A stretch of 52,014 bases of DNA from Rhodoferax sp. (GCA_030685025.1 JAUXWC010000157.1:1-52014), one strand, 5' to 3'. Positions 15,543 through 25,188 are shown, counted from the stretch's first letter. Program-made: numbers and translations. The notes: a model not told the origin generated them from the sequence alone.

Positions 15543-15708
15543 CCACTTATACCTGTTGGAGAGGCTGGTCGCGAGTCTGGATTCTGACCCCGATGTGGAA
15601 GACGCTTGGACGCAAGTAGCCGATCAGCGCGAAGCAGAACTGGAGTCTGATGCGATTGCGGCCGTTCCAGGGCCAGAAGCCATCGCGCGGCTTCGCGCCA
15701 CACTCTGA
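15523..15708 (+). pseudogene. N-terminally truncated addiction-module antitoxin remnant
   Basis: A 61-residue frame whose core (LLERLVASLDSDPDVEDAW, then EAELESDAIAAVPGPEAIARLRATL) matches the C-terminal three quarters of putative addiction-module antitoxins (TIGR02574-type). The usual N-terminal helix of about 15 residues is missing. The only ATG in frame (15523) lies inside the parE 3' end. No matching RelE toxin follows. I read it as a decayed gene fused against the ParDE module; a functional short protein is possible but less likely. Confidence 0.55.
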
Positions 15709-16022
15709 ACCACACCACGCTCGCAGACGTGTCGGGTGGCTGTGCCGGGGCGCTGGAGCCCATTCGCGGCTGCCACAGAGCTTGCGCGCCAGCCGTCTGG
15801 TTGACGCGAGGAGCGCCGCGCTCAGGCCCATCGGCCCGCGAGCGCGTAAGCGACCCGGCACGGACGCCCGGCGCGTTCGCCAACACGGTTGCGTGGCGCC
15901 AGCAAAATCGCAATACACCGACTCCGAAGTCTGGCCGAGGTTTCCCACCCAATGCGGATGCCCGCGTCAATGCAACGCTGACTACAACAAGGAGATGCTT
16001 CCAGGCGATACCATCCCACCTC
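15709..16022. other. Intergenic stretch before the two-component system
   Basis: About 314 bp. The reading frame of the response regulator stays open upstream through this stretch, but its translation is low-complexity and unlike receiver-domain N-termini. AGGAG at about 15988-15994 lies too far from the ATG to be its ribosome-binding site. I see no RNA gene or clear promoter. Confidence 0.45.
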
Positions 16023-16703
16023 ATGAAGCTGCTGCTGATCGAAGATGAACAGGCCATGCAAAAGACGCTGGTGCGCGCCTTGTCGCGTCTGGGTTGGAGT
16101 GTGGCGGTCTGTGGCGACGGCGCGCAGGCGCTACAGCGCTGGCAGGATGTTCGCCCCGACGTGGTGTTACTCGACCTGAGCCTGCCCGGCCAGGACGGCC
16201 TGCGGGTGCTGGAGGCGGCACGCAAGAGCGCGCTCACCACGCCGGTGTTGATCCTCACCGCACGCGGCACGGTGGGCGACAAAATCATTGGCCTGAACAG
16301 CGGTGCGGACGACTACCTGCCCAAGCCGTTTGACCTCGACGAGTTGGAAGCCAGGGTCCGCGCGCTCCACCGTCGCCGCTCGGATAGCAACGCTGAATCA
16401 GGCTCAAGCCCAATCCACACGGGCGCACTTCGCTACGAAGTCGATAGCGGAGCGATCTACCATGGCAGCCAGGTGCTGGAACTGACACCGCGCGAACTGG
16501 CGCTGTTGCGCACCTTGCTGGCCCGCCCCGGCCACGCGGTTTCCAAAGAGCGTCTGTTCGAACTGGTGTTTCCTGGAGAGTCCAACGTGCAGTACGAGGC
16601 CATCGAGGTCGTGGTCTATCGGCTGCGCAAGAAGCTCATTCCCACCGGCACCAAGCTGGTGACGCTGCGCGGGTTGGGTTACTTGCTCAAGGTTGGCGCA
16701 TGA
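16023..16703 (+). CDS. OmpR/TctD-family response regulator
   Basis: A 226-residue regulator with a receiver domain (LLLIEDEQ at the N-terminus, phospho-acceptor Asp51 in VVLLDLSLPGQDG, Lys in LPKPFD) and a C-terminal OmpR-type winged helix (LTPRELALLRTLLARPGHAVS, ending VTLRGLGYLL). ATG at 16023 aligns exactly with the family N-terminus. The stop overlaps the sensor-kinase ATG by 4 bp (ATGA). By the partner kinase it is most like TctD. Confidence 0.9.
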   Translation: MKLLLIEDEQAMQKTLVRALSRLGWSVAVCGDGAQALQRWQDVRPDVVLLDLSLPGQDGLRVLEAARKSALTTPVLILTARGTVGDKIIGLNSGADDYLPKPFDLDELEARVRALHRRRSDSNAESGSSPIHTGALRYEVDSGAIYHGSQVLELTPRELALLRTLLARPGHAVSKERLFELVFPGESNVQYEAIEVVVYRLRKKLIPTGTKLVTLRGLGYLLKVGA

Positions 16704-18157
16704 ATCCGGCTGTGGACAAGAAGCCGCAAACAAGCTTCTCTTTGCGGCGCTACCTGCTGCTGGGCATTCTGGTGCCGGTGATCCTGTTCATCGCGCTCGA
16801 CACCTTCAGCCTGTACCGTCAGGCGCTGACGGCCGTCACCACCGCCTACGACCGCACGCTGCTGGCCTCGGCCAAGTCGATTGGCGAACACATCAACGCT
16901 CAGGGCAATGATGAGTTGTCCACGCTGTCGGCAGTCGTGCCGTATTCGGCACTGGAAGCCTTTGAGGCCGACAACCGCAGCCGCATGGTGTACCGCATCT
17001 CGCAGGTCGATGGCCGCGTGGTCGACGGCTTTGCCGACCTGCCGATGTGGCGCGGCAAGATCCCGCAACGTGGCCCCTACGCTGCGTTGGTTGATTTCTA
17101 TGACGACACCTTTCGCGGCGACCCGGTGCGCGTGGCGGTGTTGCTGCAGCCGGTGGCCAGCGAGCATGGTCGCGCCATGGCGGTGGTGCAGGTGGCCGAA
17201 ACGCTGGAGCTGCGCCGCACCCTGGCGCGCCAGATTCTGGTGGACACCCTGTGGCGCCAGGCCTTGCTGGTAGGCGTGATTGCCTTGGTGGTGCTGCTGG
17301 TGGTGCAGCGCGCCACCAGGCCCGTGCGCGAGCTCAGCGCCGCCTTGCAAGCCCGCAGCGATGGCGACCTGACCCCACTGCAAACCGATCAGGCCCCGCG
17401 CGAACTGCTGCCCCTGCTGGAAGCCACCAACAGCATCATGTCGCGCCTGCACTACCTGCTGGAGCACCAGAAGCGTTTTGTGCGCGATGCCGCCCATCAG
17501 TTGCGCACGCCACTGGCTGTTCTGAAAGTGCAGGTTCAATCGGCACGCCGGGGTGACGTGGAGCCGCAGCAGGCGCTGAGCGAGATCAACGACACGGTCA
17601 ACCAGGCCACGGTTCTGGCTAACCAGATGCTGTCGCTGGCCAAGGTGGCGCAGTTGCGCGAGCAACCGGTACCGATGGCGGTGGACTGGGCAGCGGTGCT
17701 GCGCGAGGTCGCACTCGACCTGGCCCCGCTGATCGCCGACAAGGAACTGGACTTTGACATCGACACGCAGAGCGCCCCGATGCAGACCCACGACTGGATG
17801 CTGCGCGAACTCTCGCGCAACCTGCTGCACAACGCCATAGCCCATACGCCTGCTGGTGGTCGGCTGCACGTGCGTCTTTTGTGCGATGCGCGTTTCGCGG
17901 CACTGGTGGTCAGCGACAGCGGACCCGGAATTTCCGAGGAATTGCGGCAACGCCTGTTTCAACCCTTCAGCGCCGGACAGACCCACTCGGGCAGCGGCCT
18001 GGGCCTGGCGATTTGCCACGAGATCGCGCTGGCGCTGGGGGGTGACATTCACCTCGACAACCGCGTCGACCACGGTCAGGTGCGCGGCTTGGATGCCACC
18101 GTGCGGCTGCCGCTGGCAACAGGCACAATCACCAGCGATGGACAAACTTCGCATTGA
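16700..18157 (+). CDS. TctE-like sensor histidine kinase
   Basis: A 485-residue inner-membrane kinase. TM1 is at about 17-35, a periplasmic two-component-sensor N-terminal domain at about 36-180, TM2 at about 186-203, then a HAMP-like linker. The phospho-acceptor is His266 in RDAAHQLRTPLAVLK; N-box NLLHNAIAHTP, G1 DSGPGIS and G2 GSGLGLAI follow. TctE proteins sense tricarboxylates, but no tripartite transporter genes adjoin this pair, so the signal is unknown. The 3' end overlaps the Hsp15 gene by 20 bp. Confidence 0.9.
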   Translation: MNPAVDKKPQTSFSLRRYLLLGILVPVILFIALDTFSLYRQALTAVTTAYDRTLLASAKSIGEHINAQGNDELSTLSAVVPYSALEAFEADNRSRMVYRISQVDGRVVDGFADLPMWRGKIPQRGPYAALVDFYDDTFRGDPVRVAVLLQPVASEHGRAMAVVQVAETLELRRTLARQILVDTLWRQALLVGVIALVVLLVVQRATRPVRELSAALQARSDGDLTPLQTDQAPRELLPLLEATNSIMSRLHYLLEHQKRFVRDAAHQLRTPLAVLKVQVQSARRGDVEPQQALSEINDTVNQATVLANQMLSLAKVAQLREQPVPMAVDWAAVLREVALDLAPLIADKELDFDIDTQSAPMQTHDWMLRELSRNLLHNAIAHTPAGGRLHVRLLCDARFAALVVSDSGPGISEELRQRLFQPFSAGQTHSGSGLGLAICHEIALALGGDIHLDNRVDHGQVRGLDATVRLPLATGTITSDGQTSH

Positions 18158-18539
18158 CAAGTGGCTGTGGGCCGCTCGCTTCTACAAGACCCGCTCGCTC
18201 GCCTCAGAAGAGGTCAGCAAGGGCCGGGTGCAGGTCAACCAGTTGGAGGTCAAACCGGCGCGCGAACTGAAGGTGGGCGACGTGGTGCAATTGCGCCACG
18301 GCGCCATCACCCGCACCGTGACGGTGCTGGCCTTGGGCGACAAACGTGGCCCGGCCCCGGTGGCACAAACCCTGTATGCCGAGACCGAGGCCAGCATCGC
18401 CCAACGCAAAGAGGCCGCCGAGCTGCGCCGCATGGGCACCGAGCCGGCACTGACGCTGGAGCACGGACGCCCAACCAAACGCGACCGGCGCGAACTGCAA
18501 CATCAGTGGGACGAGCGCTGGAGCGCCTCCATCAAGTAG
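18138..18539 (+). CDS. hslR: RNA-binding S4-domain protein, Hsp15-like
   Basis: A 133-residue protein starting MDKLRIDKWLWAARFYKTRS, the hallmark of Hsp15. The S4 domain spans about residues 4-65; the tail is basic and ends RRELQHQWDERWSASIK. Hsp15 binds stalled 50S subunits carrying nascent peptidyl-tRNA and helps recycle them. The start lies inside the end of the sensor-kinase gene, and its stop faces the convergent helicase stop 11 bp away. Confidence 0.88.
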   Translation: MDKLRIDKWLWAARFYKTRSLASEEVSKGRVQVNQLEVKPARELKVGDVVQLRHGAITRTVTVLALGDKRGPAPVAQTLYAETEASIAQRKEAAELRRMGTEPALTLEHGRPTKRDRRELQHQWDERWSASIK

Positions 18540-18550
18540 ACGGGAACCGG

Positions 18551-20653
18551 TCAGCGCCAAGCCGACAGCGCCCGCTGTCGCACCTGCATCACCGGCTCAG
18601 TGGGCGGAGCACCACCACCCTGCCCTGATGCAGCGGCTTGCGGCCAGACACATTGTTCGAACTGGCCCAGCATCGCGTCGGTGATGAAACGGCTACGCCC
18701 GGCGTACAGGTGGCGGTCGCCATACGGTGTTTGCTGCGTGACGTAAAAACGCTGCGGCACCAGCAAATGCAAGTGCGACTTGGCGCGCGTCATGGCCACA
18801 TACAACAAGCGCCGCTCCTCGTCGATGTCGGCCGCGGTGCCAGTACCCAAGTCCGACGGGATACACCCATCCACCACGTTGAGCACATGCACCGAGCTCC
18901 ACTCCTGCCCCTTGGCCGAGTGGATGGTCGACAGAATGAGGTAGTCCTCGTCCAAATGCGGCGGACCGGCCTGGTCGCTGGTGCTTTGTGGCGGGTCCAG
19001 CGTGAGTTCGGTCAAGAAACGCTCGCGTGAGGGGTAGCCCGCTGCGAGTTGCAGCAATTGCTCCACGTCCTTGCGCCGCACCGGCGCGTCGTCATGCAGG
19101 CGCTCCAGATGCGGCAGGTACCAGGTTTTGACCAGCTCCAGGTCCGAAGGCCAGGGCAACTGCGTGTTGCGCAGCGCCGTGTACATGGCGACAAAACTCG
19201 CCCACTCCTGCGCGGCCGACGAGGGCGGCACAAACGCCTGCATCACCGCGCCGGGGTCTGCCGCATCACTCAAAGCATCGAGCAGTCGGGTACTGGTAAC
19301 GGGCCCCACACCGGGGATCAGTTGCGTCACCCGAAAGCCGGCCATGCGGCCACGCGGGTTCTGCGCAAAACGCAGCACCGCCAACACGTCCTTGATGTGG
19401 GCGGCCTCCAAAAACTTGAGCCCACCAAACTTCACAAACGGGATGGCACGCCGCGCCAATTCCAGTTCCAGCGCGGCGCTGTGTGAACTGGTCCGGAACA
19501 ACACTGCCTGGCTCTTGAGAGTAAGTCCCGCCTCGCGGTGCTCCAGCACCCGGTTCGCCACCCAGCGCGCCTGCTCGGCCTCGTCGGGCACCAGCACGAT
19601 CTGCGGCTTGGCGCCAATCTTCTTCTCGGTCCACAGACGTTTGCCGTGGCGCTCGCTTGCCGCCACGATGACGGCGTTGGAGGCGTTCAGAATCGCCTGG
19701 GTGGAGCGGTAGTTGCGCTCCAGAGCCACCAGCCGCACCGGCTGCGAGAACTGCTTGGGAAAATCCAGAATATTGCGCACCGTGGCGCCGCGAAACGAGT
19801 AGATCGACTGCGCATCGTCCCCCACCACCGTCACGCCCCGGCCATCGGGCTTCAAGCCCAGCAACACCGTGGCCTGCAAGGGGTTGGTGTCCTGGTATTC
19901 GTCCACCAGCACATGATCAAAACGCCCGCCGACCTCCGTGCCCAGCGTGGGCTCGGACACCATGTCGGCCCAGAACAGCAGCAGGTCGTCGTAGTCCAGC
20001 ACATTTTGCTCCTGCTTGGCCTGCACGTAGGCGGCAAACAGGCGTTTGAGTTCATCCTGCCACTGCGCGCACCACGGGAACACCGTCTTGAGCACCTGCG
20101 CCAGCGGCTCGCCGCTGTTGACGGTGCGCGAATAGATCGACAAGCAGGTGCCCTTCATGGGAAAGCGGTTCTTGCTGTTCGAGAGGCCAATCTCGTGGCG
20201 CACCAGACCGAGCAGATCTTCGGCATCACCCCGGTCGTGAATGGTGAAGGCGCCGTCGAGCCCGATGCGCGGCGCGTACTCGCGCAGCAGACGCGCGCCA
20301 ATGCTGTGGAAGGTGCCAGCCCACGGCAAGGACGGCACGTGTTGGTTGCCGCCCAGCCCCAAGCTGCGGTGCAGCACCTGGCCGACCCGGCGCTCCATCT
20401 CGGCCGCCGCCCGGCGCGAGAAGGTCAACAACAACATGCGCTGCGGGTCAGCACCGTGCGCAATCAAGTTGGCCACCCGATGTGCCAGCGTGTTGGTCTT
20501 GCCCGAACCGGCCCCTGCGATCACCAGCAAGGGCCGAGTGTCGGCGGCTTCGTCACCGGTGCCATGTTGCACCGCCGAGCGTTGCTCGGGGTTGAGCTCG
20601 GCCAGCCAATCTGAAGCCACGGTCGTGAGGATGCAAGTGTCGGGCGATGTCAT
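18551..20653 (-). CDS. UvrD/Rep-family ATP-dependent DNA helicase
   Basis: A 700-residue superfamily 1A helicase. Motif I AGAGSGKTNTLAHRV, motif Ia LLLTFSRRAAAEM, motif II VLVDEYQDTN, motif III GDDAQSIYSFRGA, motif IV ALERNYRS and motif VI RRLLYVAMTRAKSHL are all present. The ATG at 20653 begins MTSPDTCILT; a longer frame to 20722 has a poor N-terminus. It is probably a 3'-5' helicase for repair or replication restart. It does not match Rep or UvrD closely enough for me to name it. Confidence 0.9.
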   Translation of the reverse strand: MTSPDTCILTTVASDWLAELNPEQRSAVQHGTGDEAADTRPLLVIAGAGSGKTNTLAHRVANLIAHGADPQRMLLLTFSRRAAAEMERRVGQVLHRSLGLGGNQHVPSLPWAGTFHSIGARLLREYAPRIGLDGAFTIHDRGDAEDLLGLVRHEIGLSNSKNRFPMKGTCLSIYSRTVNSGEPLAQVLKTVFPWCAQWQDELKRLFAAYVQAKQEQNVLDYDDLLLFWADMVSEPTLGTEVGGRFDHVLVDEYQDTNPLQATVLLGLKPDGRGVTVVGDDAQSIYSFRGATVRNILDFPKQFSQPVRLVALERNYRSTQAILNASNAVIVAASERHGKRLWTEKKIGAKPQIVLVPDEAEQARWVANRVLEHREAGLTLKSQAVLFRTSSHSAALELELARRAIPFVKFGGLKFLEAAHIKDVLAVLRFAQNPRGRMAGFRVTQLIPGVGPVTSTRLLDALSDAADPGAVMQAFVPPSSAAQEWASFVAMYTALRNTQLPWPSDLELVKTWYLPHLERLHDDAPVRRKDVEQLLQLAAGYPSRERFLTELTLDPPQSTSDQAGPPHLDEDYLILSTIHSAKGQEWSSVHVLNVVDGCIPSDLGTGTAADIDEERRLLYVAMTRAKSHLHLLVPQRFYVTQQTPYGDRHLYAGRSRFITDAMLGQFEQCVWPQAAASGQGGGAPPTEPVMQVRQRALSAWR

Positions 20654-20869
20654 GGCGAATTCAGACCGAAAGGAAGCAGGGCATGTTATGAAAAAACGGG
20701 ACCACAAACGCGGCCCAAACACTGACCACTGGCTGTATGGGCATCCATATATTAGCGCTGACGGCTGTCAACGCCCTTCCTGGCCCCTTTGTGGCCGTGT
20801 TGCGCACGCCCGGTCCCTCGTGTGGTTCAATCAACATTTCAGTCCCTAACTTCCATTTTCGACGTGACC

Positions 20870-21820
20870 ATGCTCTACGACGACGCCCCCATCGCCCACC
20901 TGACCGACAGCGCGCACAGCCGACCCAAGTTGCTGGTGGTGGACAGCCACTCCGCTACGACTGAGGCGATGTACCAGGAATTTGCCGTTGACTTTCAGGT
21001 GTTGATCGCCACCAGTGGCGCCCAGGCGCTATCGATCTGCCTGGACACTCCGCCCGATCTGGTGCTGCTCGATGCGGTCATGCCCGTCATGGATGGCTTT
21101 GAGGTCTGTGCGCGGATCCACGCCGATCCGGCAAGCGGCCACATCCCGGTCATTCTGGTGACCGGACACAACGACACGGCACAGGAAACGCTGGCTCTGA
21201 AGGTGGGGGCCGTGGACTGCATCAGCAGGCCGATCAATCCGGCCCTGGCGCGTGCCCGGATCAAGTCTCACATAACGCTCAAACTGCAGACCGAGGCCAT
21301 GCGCAAGCTGGTGTTTCGTGACGGCCTGACCGGGGCTTTCAACCGGCGCTATTTCGACCAGCAACTGACCATGGAAATGGCCCGCTCGGTACGCAACCAC
21401 TCGCCGCTGATCCTGATCATGATTCAGGTTGACTTCTTCGACCGTTTCAACGTCTCTCGTGGTCACTCAGCCGGCGACGATTGCCTGCGCGCGGTGGTGA
21501 ACTGCCTGCGTGAGGGTCTACGCCGCCCCGCCGATCTGGTGGCACGCATTGGTGGCGACGCCTTTGCCTGCCTGCTGCCCGAGACCGAATTCGACAACGC
21601 AATGGCCATCGCCCGCGAACTGGAGCTTCGGGTCCGGGGCAAGGGCCTCGCACATGACCAATCCGACGCGGCCAGCGTCGTCACCATCAGCCTGGGCGTG
21701 GCGGGCCGGACCGGCAACACCGTCGGCGCGGCCAGGGACCTGCTGGCACTGGCCAGCGCTCATCTGCGCAGGGCCATCGACGCGGGACACGGCCGCGTGC
21801 TCGGGGGTTTGCTGAGTTGA
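20870..21820 (+). CDS. Response regulator with degenerate GGDEF domain
   Basis: A 316-residue protein: receiver domain (acidic Asp25, phospho-acceptor Asp68 in LVLLDAVMPVMDG, Thr98) then a GGDEF domain from about residue 150. The signature is RIGGDAF (228-232), so the second acidic residue of GGDEF is Ala231, and the canonical DxDxFK metal-site segment reads VDFFDRF. The receiver's conserved Lys is replaced by Arg120. Cyclase activity is therefore doubtful; it may be a c-di-GMP or GTP effector, or a scaffold. Transcribed alone. Confidence 0.85.
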   Translation: MLYDDAPIAHLTDSAHSRPKLLVVDSHSATTEAMYQEFAVDFQVLIATSGAQALSICLDTPPDLVLLDAVMPVMDGFEVCARIHADPASGHIPVILVTGHNDTAQETLALKVGAVDCISRPINPALARARIKSHITLKLQTEAMRKLVFRDGLTGAFNRRYFDQQLTMEMARSVRNHSPLILIMIQVDFFDRFNVSRGHSAGDDCLRAVVNCLREGLRRPADLVARIGGDAFACLLPETEFDNAMAIARELELRVRGKGLAHDQSDAASVVTISLGVAGRTGNTVGAARDLLALASAHLRRAIDAGHGRVLGGLLS

Positions 21821-21888
21821 TGGGCACAGCGCCCAATCTGCCCATTTCTTGAGCAGCGAGCGGCAACCCACTGCTGGCGCCGCTCGCG

Positions 21889-21918
21889 TGAGTTGTTCAA
21901 GCACTTATCCACAACTCA
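21889..21918. promoter_or_regulatory. Inverted repeat TGAGTTGT / ACAACTCA with an internal DnaA-box match
   Basis: Perfect 8-bp arms at 21889-21896 and 21911-21918 with a 14-nt spacer lie between the convergent GGDEF and LysR genes. The second arm overlaps TTATCCACA (21905-21913), an exact consensus DnaA box. There is no T run. It may be a weak bidirectional terminator; the DnaA match is a single copy. Confidence 0.35.
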
Positions 21919-21985
21919 GGGCACAGAATGCGGGGGTAACTATGGGTCATGCAGATGCGGGATTTCCCTCGGTCCCGACGGGATT

Positions 21986-22906
21986 TCAAAATTCCTGCAA
22001 TCGCTCCAGCAAGCCGCTGGCCTGCAATGACTCTGTCAAATAGCCCACAAACGCACTGACCTTGGGCGGCGTCAGCCGGTAGTGCGCATAGTACACATGA
22101 ATGGCGCCTGGCGGAGCGCGCAACTCGGGCAGCACCTGCACCAGCCGCCCCGAGTCCAGGTGCGTCAGCGCGTGGTGGGCGCCCAGGCGCGCCAGGCCCA
22201 GGCCAGCCAGCGCGCAATCACAGATCGCGTCCAGATCGCTCATCACCAGTCGGCCCGTCACCGGCACGCTGACTACCTCGCCCGCCACGATGTATTGCCA
22301 CTCGCGCAAACGCCCGGTGGTGGCCGAACGCAGGCGAATGCAGTCGTGCTTGTCCAGGTCGGCCAGCGCGCGCGGCACGCCCATGCGCATCAGGTAAGCG
22401 GGTGATGCCACCGTAACCAGCCGCAGCGGCACCAACTCGCGCGCCACCACGGTCGAGTCCGACGCAATGCCCGCGCCAATGGCGGCGTCGAAGCCCTCCT
22501 TGACCAGGTCGACGTGGCGGTTGTCAAAGCTCCAGTCCAGGTTGATCGCCGGGTAACGCGTCAGAAAGGCGGGCATCAGCGGCAGGATGTGCTGGCGCGC
22601 AAAACCGGGCGCCACACTCACCCGCAGCGTCCCGGCGGGCTGCGCCTTGTGCTGCACCAAACCGTCGATCACTTGGCGCAGTGCGGCGGTGGGGCCGGTG
22701 GTCTGGGCCAGCAAGTGCTCTCCGGTCTCGGTCAGCGTCAGATTGCGCGTACTGCGCTGGAACACGCGTGTGCCCAGCGCCTTCTCCAGTTCGCCAATCT
22801 GCTTGCTGACGGCAGCCGGGGTCAGGCCCAAGGCGTTAGCCGCGCCCGAAAAGCTGCCCAACTCCACCGTTTTGTGAAAGTACTCCAGGCTTCGCAACAG
22901 GTCCAT
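21986..22906 (-). CDS. LysR-family transcriptional regulator
   Basis: A 306-residue LTTR. N-terminal helix-turn-helix at about residues 1-60 (FHKTVELGSFSGAANALGLTPAAVSKQI in segments), then the periplasmic-binding-like effector domain with LRVSVAPGFARQHILP and GFDAAIGAG. This is the subgroup resembling DsdC/AaeR-type single-gene regulators. It lies downstream of dinG on the same strand, with no obvious target gene adjoining. Confidence 0.9.
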   Translation of the reverse strand: MDLLRSLEYFHKTVELGSFSGAANALGLTPAAVSKQIGELEKALGTRVFQRSTRNLTLTETGEHLLAQTTGPTAALRQVIDGLVQHKAQPAGTLRVSVAPGFARQHILPLMPAFLTRYPAINLDWSFDNRHVDLVKEGFDAAIGAGIASDSTVVARELVPLRLVTVASPAYLMRMGVPRALADLDKHDCIRLRSATTGRLREWQYIVAGEVVSVPVTGRLVMSDLDAICDCALAGLGLARLGAHHALTHLDSGRLVQVLPELRAPPGAIHVYYAHYRLTPPKVSAFVGYLTESLQASGLLERLQEF

Positions 22907-23002
22907 GGGCGCGGCTTGTTCCAGATGGTTGAAATTGAATCAATCCATTATGGGCTTATCAGCATGTTTCTTAAACCCCAGAATCGAGCCCAGCAGGTTC
23001 AA

Positions 23003-25159
23003 TCAAGCCGCTTCGATCACCCCATTCACCCGGCGCAGCACCTCGTAACCCGGCAGCCCTCTGAGCATGCGTTTGCCATAGCCCGAGCGCAGCAAGCGCT
23101 TGTCGTAACAAATTACGGTGGCGTAGTCTTCTTCGGTGCGAATGGCGCGGCCGGTCCACTGCAGCAATCGGATGCCGGTGGCCGGGATCACCAACTCGGC
23201 AAACGGATCGCGCCCCAAGGTCTTGAGCCACTCGGCACGCGCCTCCTCCACCGGGTCGGAGGGGGGCGTAAACGGCAGCTTGGCAATGAACACGGTCTCG
23301 CACAGCGCACCCGGCAAATCCAGCCCTTCGCCGAAGGACTGCTGCCCAAAAATCACCGAGGGGCGGCCCGCCTCCACCCGCGCCTGATGCGCCGCCAGCA
23401 AGCGCGTGCGCGACATCTGACCCTGCACCAGCACCACCTCCATCAGAGCGGCCGCCAGCGAATCGGTAGCCACCTTCATCTGTACACGTGAGGTGAATAG
23501 CACCAAGGCGCCGCGCTGCACCAGGGCCAGGTCGGCAATCAGTTCGGTCACCATCTCGCGGGTGTAGGCGTCCACGTGCTTGGGGTCGGCGGCGGTCTCC
23601 ACCACCATCAGGCGGCCCTGTGTGCTGTAGTCAAACGGGCTGTGCACCTCCAGCGTGTGGGCGTTGGGGTCGCCACTCAGCCCCGCCTCGGCCAAAAAGT
23701 ATTCAAAGGTGCCACAACTCGCCAAAGTGGCGGAGGTGACCACCGCACCGCGCACCTGCGTCCACAGGTGTTGGCGCAGCAAGTCGCCCGGCACCATCGG
23801 GCAGGCGTGCACGGTCAGCACCACCAGGCCCGAGCCGGTGTCCGACTTGAGCCACTTGGCCAGTGGCTGCGGCCCATGCTCCAGCAGCAGCTCGCAGGTG
23901 GACACCACACTGCCGAGCTTGGGCGACAGCGGCCCAAGGCGCGCGTAAAGCATGGAGCAGTGCAAGGCTTGCGAGGGGTCATCGCGCGCCAACAGCTTGA
24001 TCTGGGCGCCCAAATCGTCCAGCACCGTAGCCAGACTGCTGGCCAGGCGCAGGCTTAAGCCCACCGGCTCGTGCAAGGCCTCGGGCAACACGCCACCGGG
24101 CCAGCGCTGCGTGCCGTCGTAACCCACCACGGTGGAGCGCAACAGGTCCATCATCAAACGGCCCAGGTCGTGCAAAGCGGTTTTGAGCTCACGCGCCAGG
24201 GTGGTCACGTCTTCACCCAACTCGCTGTGCATCTTCTCGCCCACCTCCAGCATGATGCGTGGCAGGCGGTCCAGCCAGCGCAGGTTGCTCAAATCCATGC
24301 TGCTGGAGAACTGGTCCAGCGCCACCGCCGGCAGGTGGTGGCCTTCGTCAAACACCACCAGGCAGTTGTCCAAGTCAGGCAAGGTCTTCATGCCCAGCGA
24401 GGCCAACACCAGATCGTGGTTGGCCACGATCACATCCGCCTCCGCCAGCGCGTTGCGTGCCTGGTAGTAGCTGCATTGGCGAAAGCGCGGGCAGTGCCGC
24501 ACGGTGCAGGTGTGGCGCTCGGCCGCCACCAGGGCCCAGTCCTGCCCATCGGGCTGCTCGGCCAGTTGGTCGCGGTCGCCATTCCAGGTGCCGTTAGCCA
24601 GCGCTTGTGCCAAGGAATCGAATAGCTCCATGCGCCGTTCTTCGGGGTCCTGGGTCTTGCTGTTGGCGCGCGTTGCTGTGGAAGGGGATGGCGGCACGTC
24701 CTCGTCGGATTCGAACATCTCGACCGAGTTGACGCCCGGCAGGCCGGACCACTGCTCCAGCTTGAGCTTGCACACATAGCGGGCACGCCCCTTGGCCAGG
24801 GCATAGCTAAACGGCGTGGGCAGCACGGCCGCCAGCGCCGGCAGGTCTTTGGTCATCAACTGCTCTTGCAGCGCCACCGTGGCGGTGGAGATCAGCAGGC
24901 GTGTCTTGCGGGCCTGCGCCATCGCCACCAGCGTGGCCGCATAGGCTGCCGACTTGCCCACGCCCGTGCCGGCTTGAATGACGGCCACGGACCGGATCGG
25001 GTCGTCGTGCGCGCCCAGATCGACGCCCGCCAAGGTGGTGGCAATGTCTTGCGCCATGTCGCGCTGCCCCGTGCGTGAGCGAAAGCCCGGCGTGGCCGCG
25101 ACCATGTGGTCAAAGGCGGCCAGCGAGAGCGCCGCGAGTTCTTCAGAATTCAACGCCAA
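23003..25159 (-). CDS. dinG: ATP-dependent DNA helicase DinG
   Basis: A 718-residue XPD-like helicase. Motif I QAGTGVGKSAAYAA, the DEGH box in VVFDEGHHLPAVA and the motif VI region LQWTGRAIRTEEDY are present. Cysteines that could ligand the Fe-S cluster are in RYVCKLKL and in CTVRHCPRFRQC. It unwinds DNA 5'-3' and R-loops in repair. The start is uncertain: the frame begins with TTG at 25159, and the first ATG is 18 codons further in. The hsdM stop lies only 29 bp upstream. Confidence 0.88.
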   Translation of the reverse strand: MALNSEELAALSLAAFDHMVAATPGFRSRTGQRDMAQDIATTLAGVDLGAHDDPIRSVAVIQAGTGVGKSAAYAATLVAMAQARKTRLLISTATVALQEQLMTKDLPALAAVLPTPFSYALAKGRARYVCKLKLEQWSGLPGVNSVEMFESDEDVPPSPSTATRANSKTQDPEERRMELFDSLAQALANGTWNGDRDQLAEQPDGQDWALVAAERHTCTVRHCPRFRQCSYYQARNALAEADVIVANHDLVLASLGMKTLPDLDNCLVVFDEGHHLPAVALDQFSSSMDLSNLRWLDRLPRIMLEVGEKMHSELGEDVTTLARELKTALHDLGRLMMDLLRSTVVGYDGTQRWPGGVLPEALHEPVGLSLRLASSLATVLDDLGAQIKLLARDDPSQALHCSMLYARLGPLSPKLGSVVSTCELLLEHGPQPLAKWLKSDTGSGLVVLTVHACPMVPGDLLRQHLWTQVRGAVVTSATLASCGTFEYFLAEAGLSGDPNAHTLEVHSPFDYSTQGRLMVVETAADPKHVDAYTREMVTELIADLALVQRGALVLFTSRVQMKVATDSLAAALMEVVLVQGQMSRTRLLAAHQARVEAGRPSVIFGQQSFGEGLDLPGALCETVFIAKLPFTPPSDPVEEARAEWLKTLGRDPFAELVIPATGIRLLQWTGRAIRTEEDYATVICYDKRLLRSGYGKRMLRGLPGYEVLRRVNGVIEAA

Positions 25160-25188
25160 GCCTATCGGTAAAACAAATCAGGCGGCAC

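Noticed and set aside
16023-18157. Complete TctCBA citrate-uptake locus
   Set aside because: Only the TctDE-like two-component genes are here; no tripartite transporter genes adjoin.
21905-21913. Exact DnaA-box consensus TTATCCACA
   Set aside because: Only one box, no AT-rich unwinding element and no dnaA/dnaN genes nearby, so it is not a replication origin.
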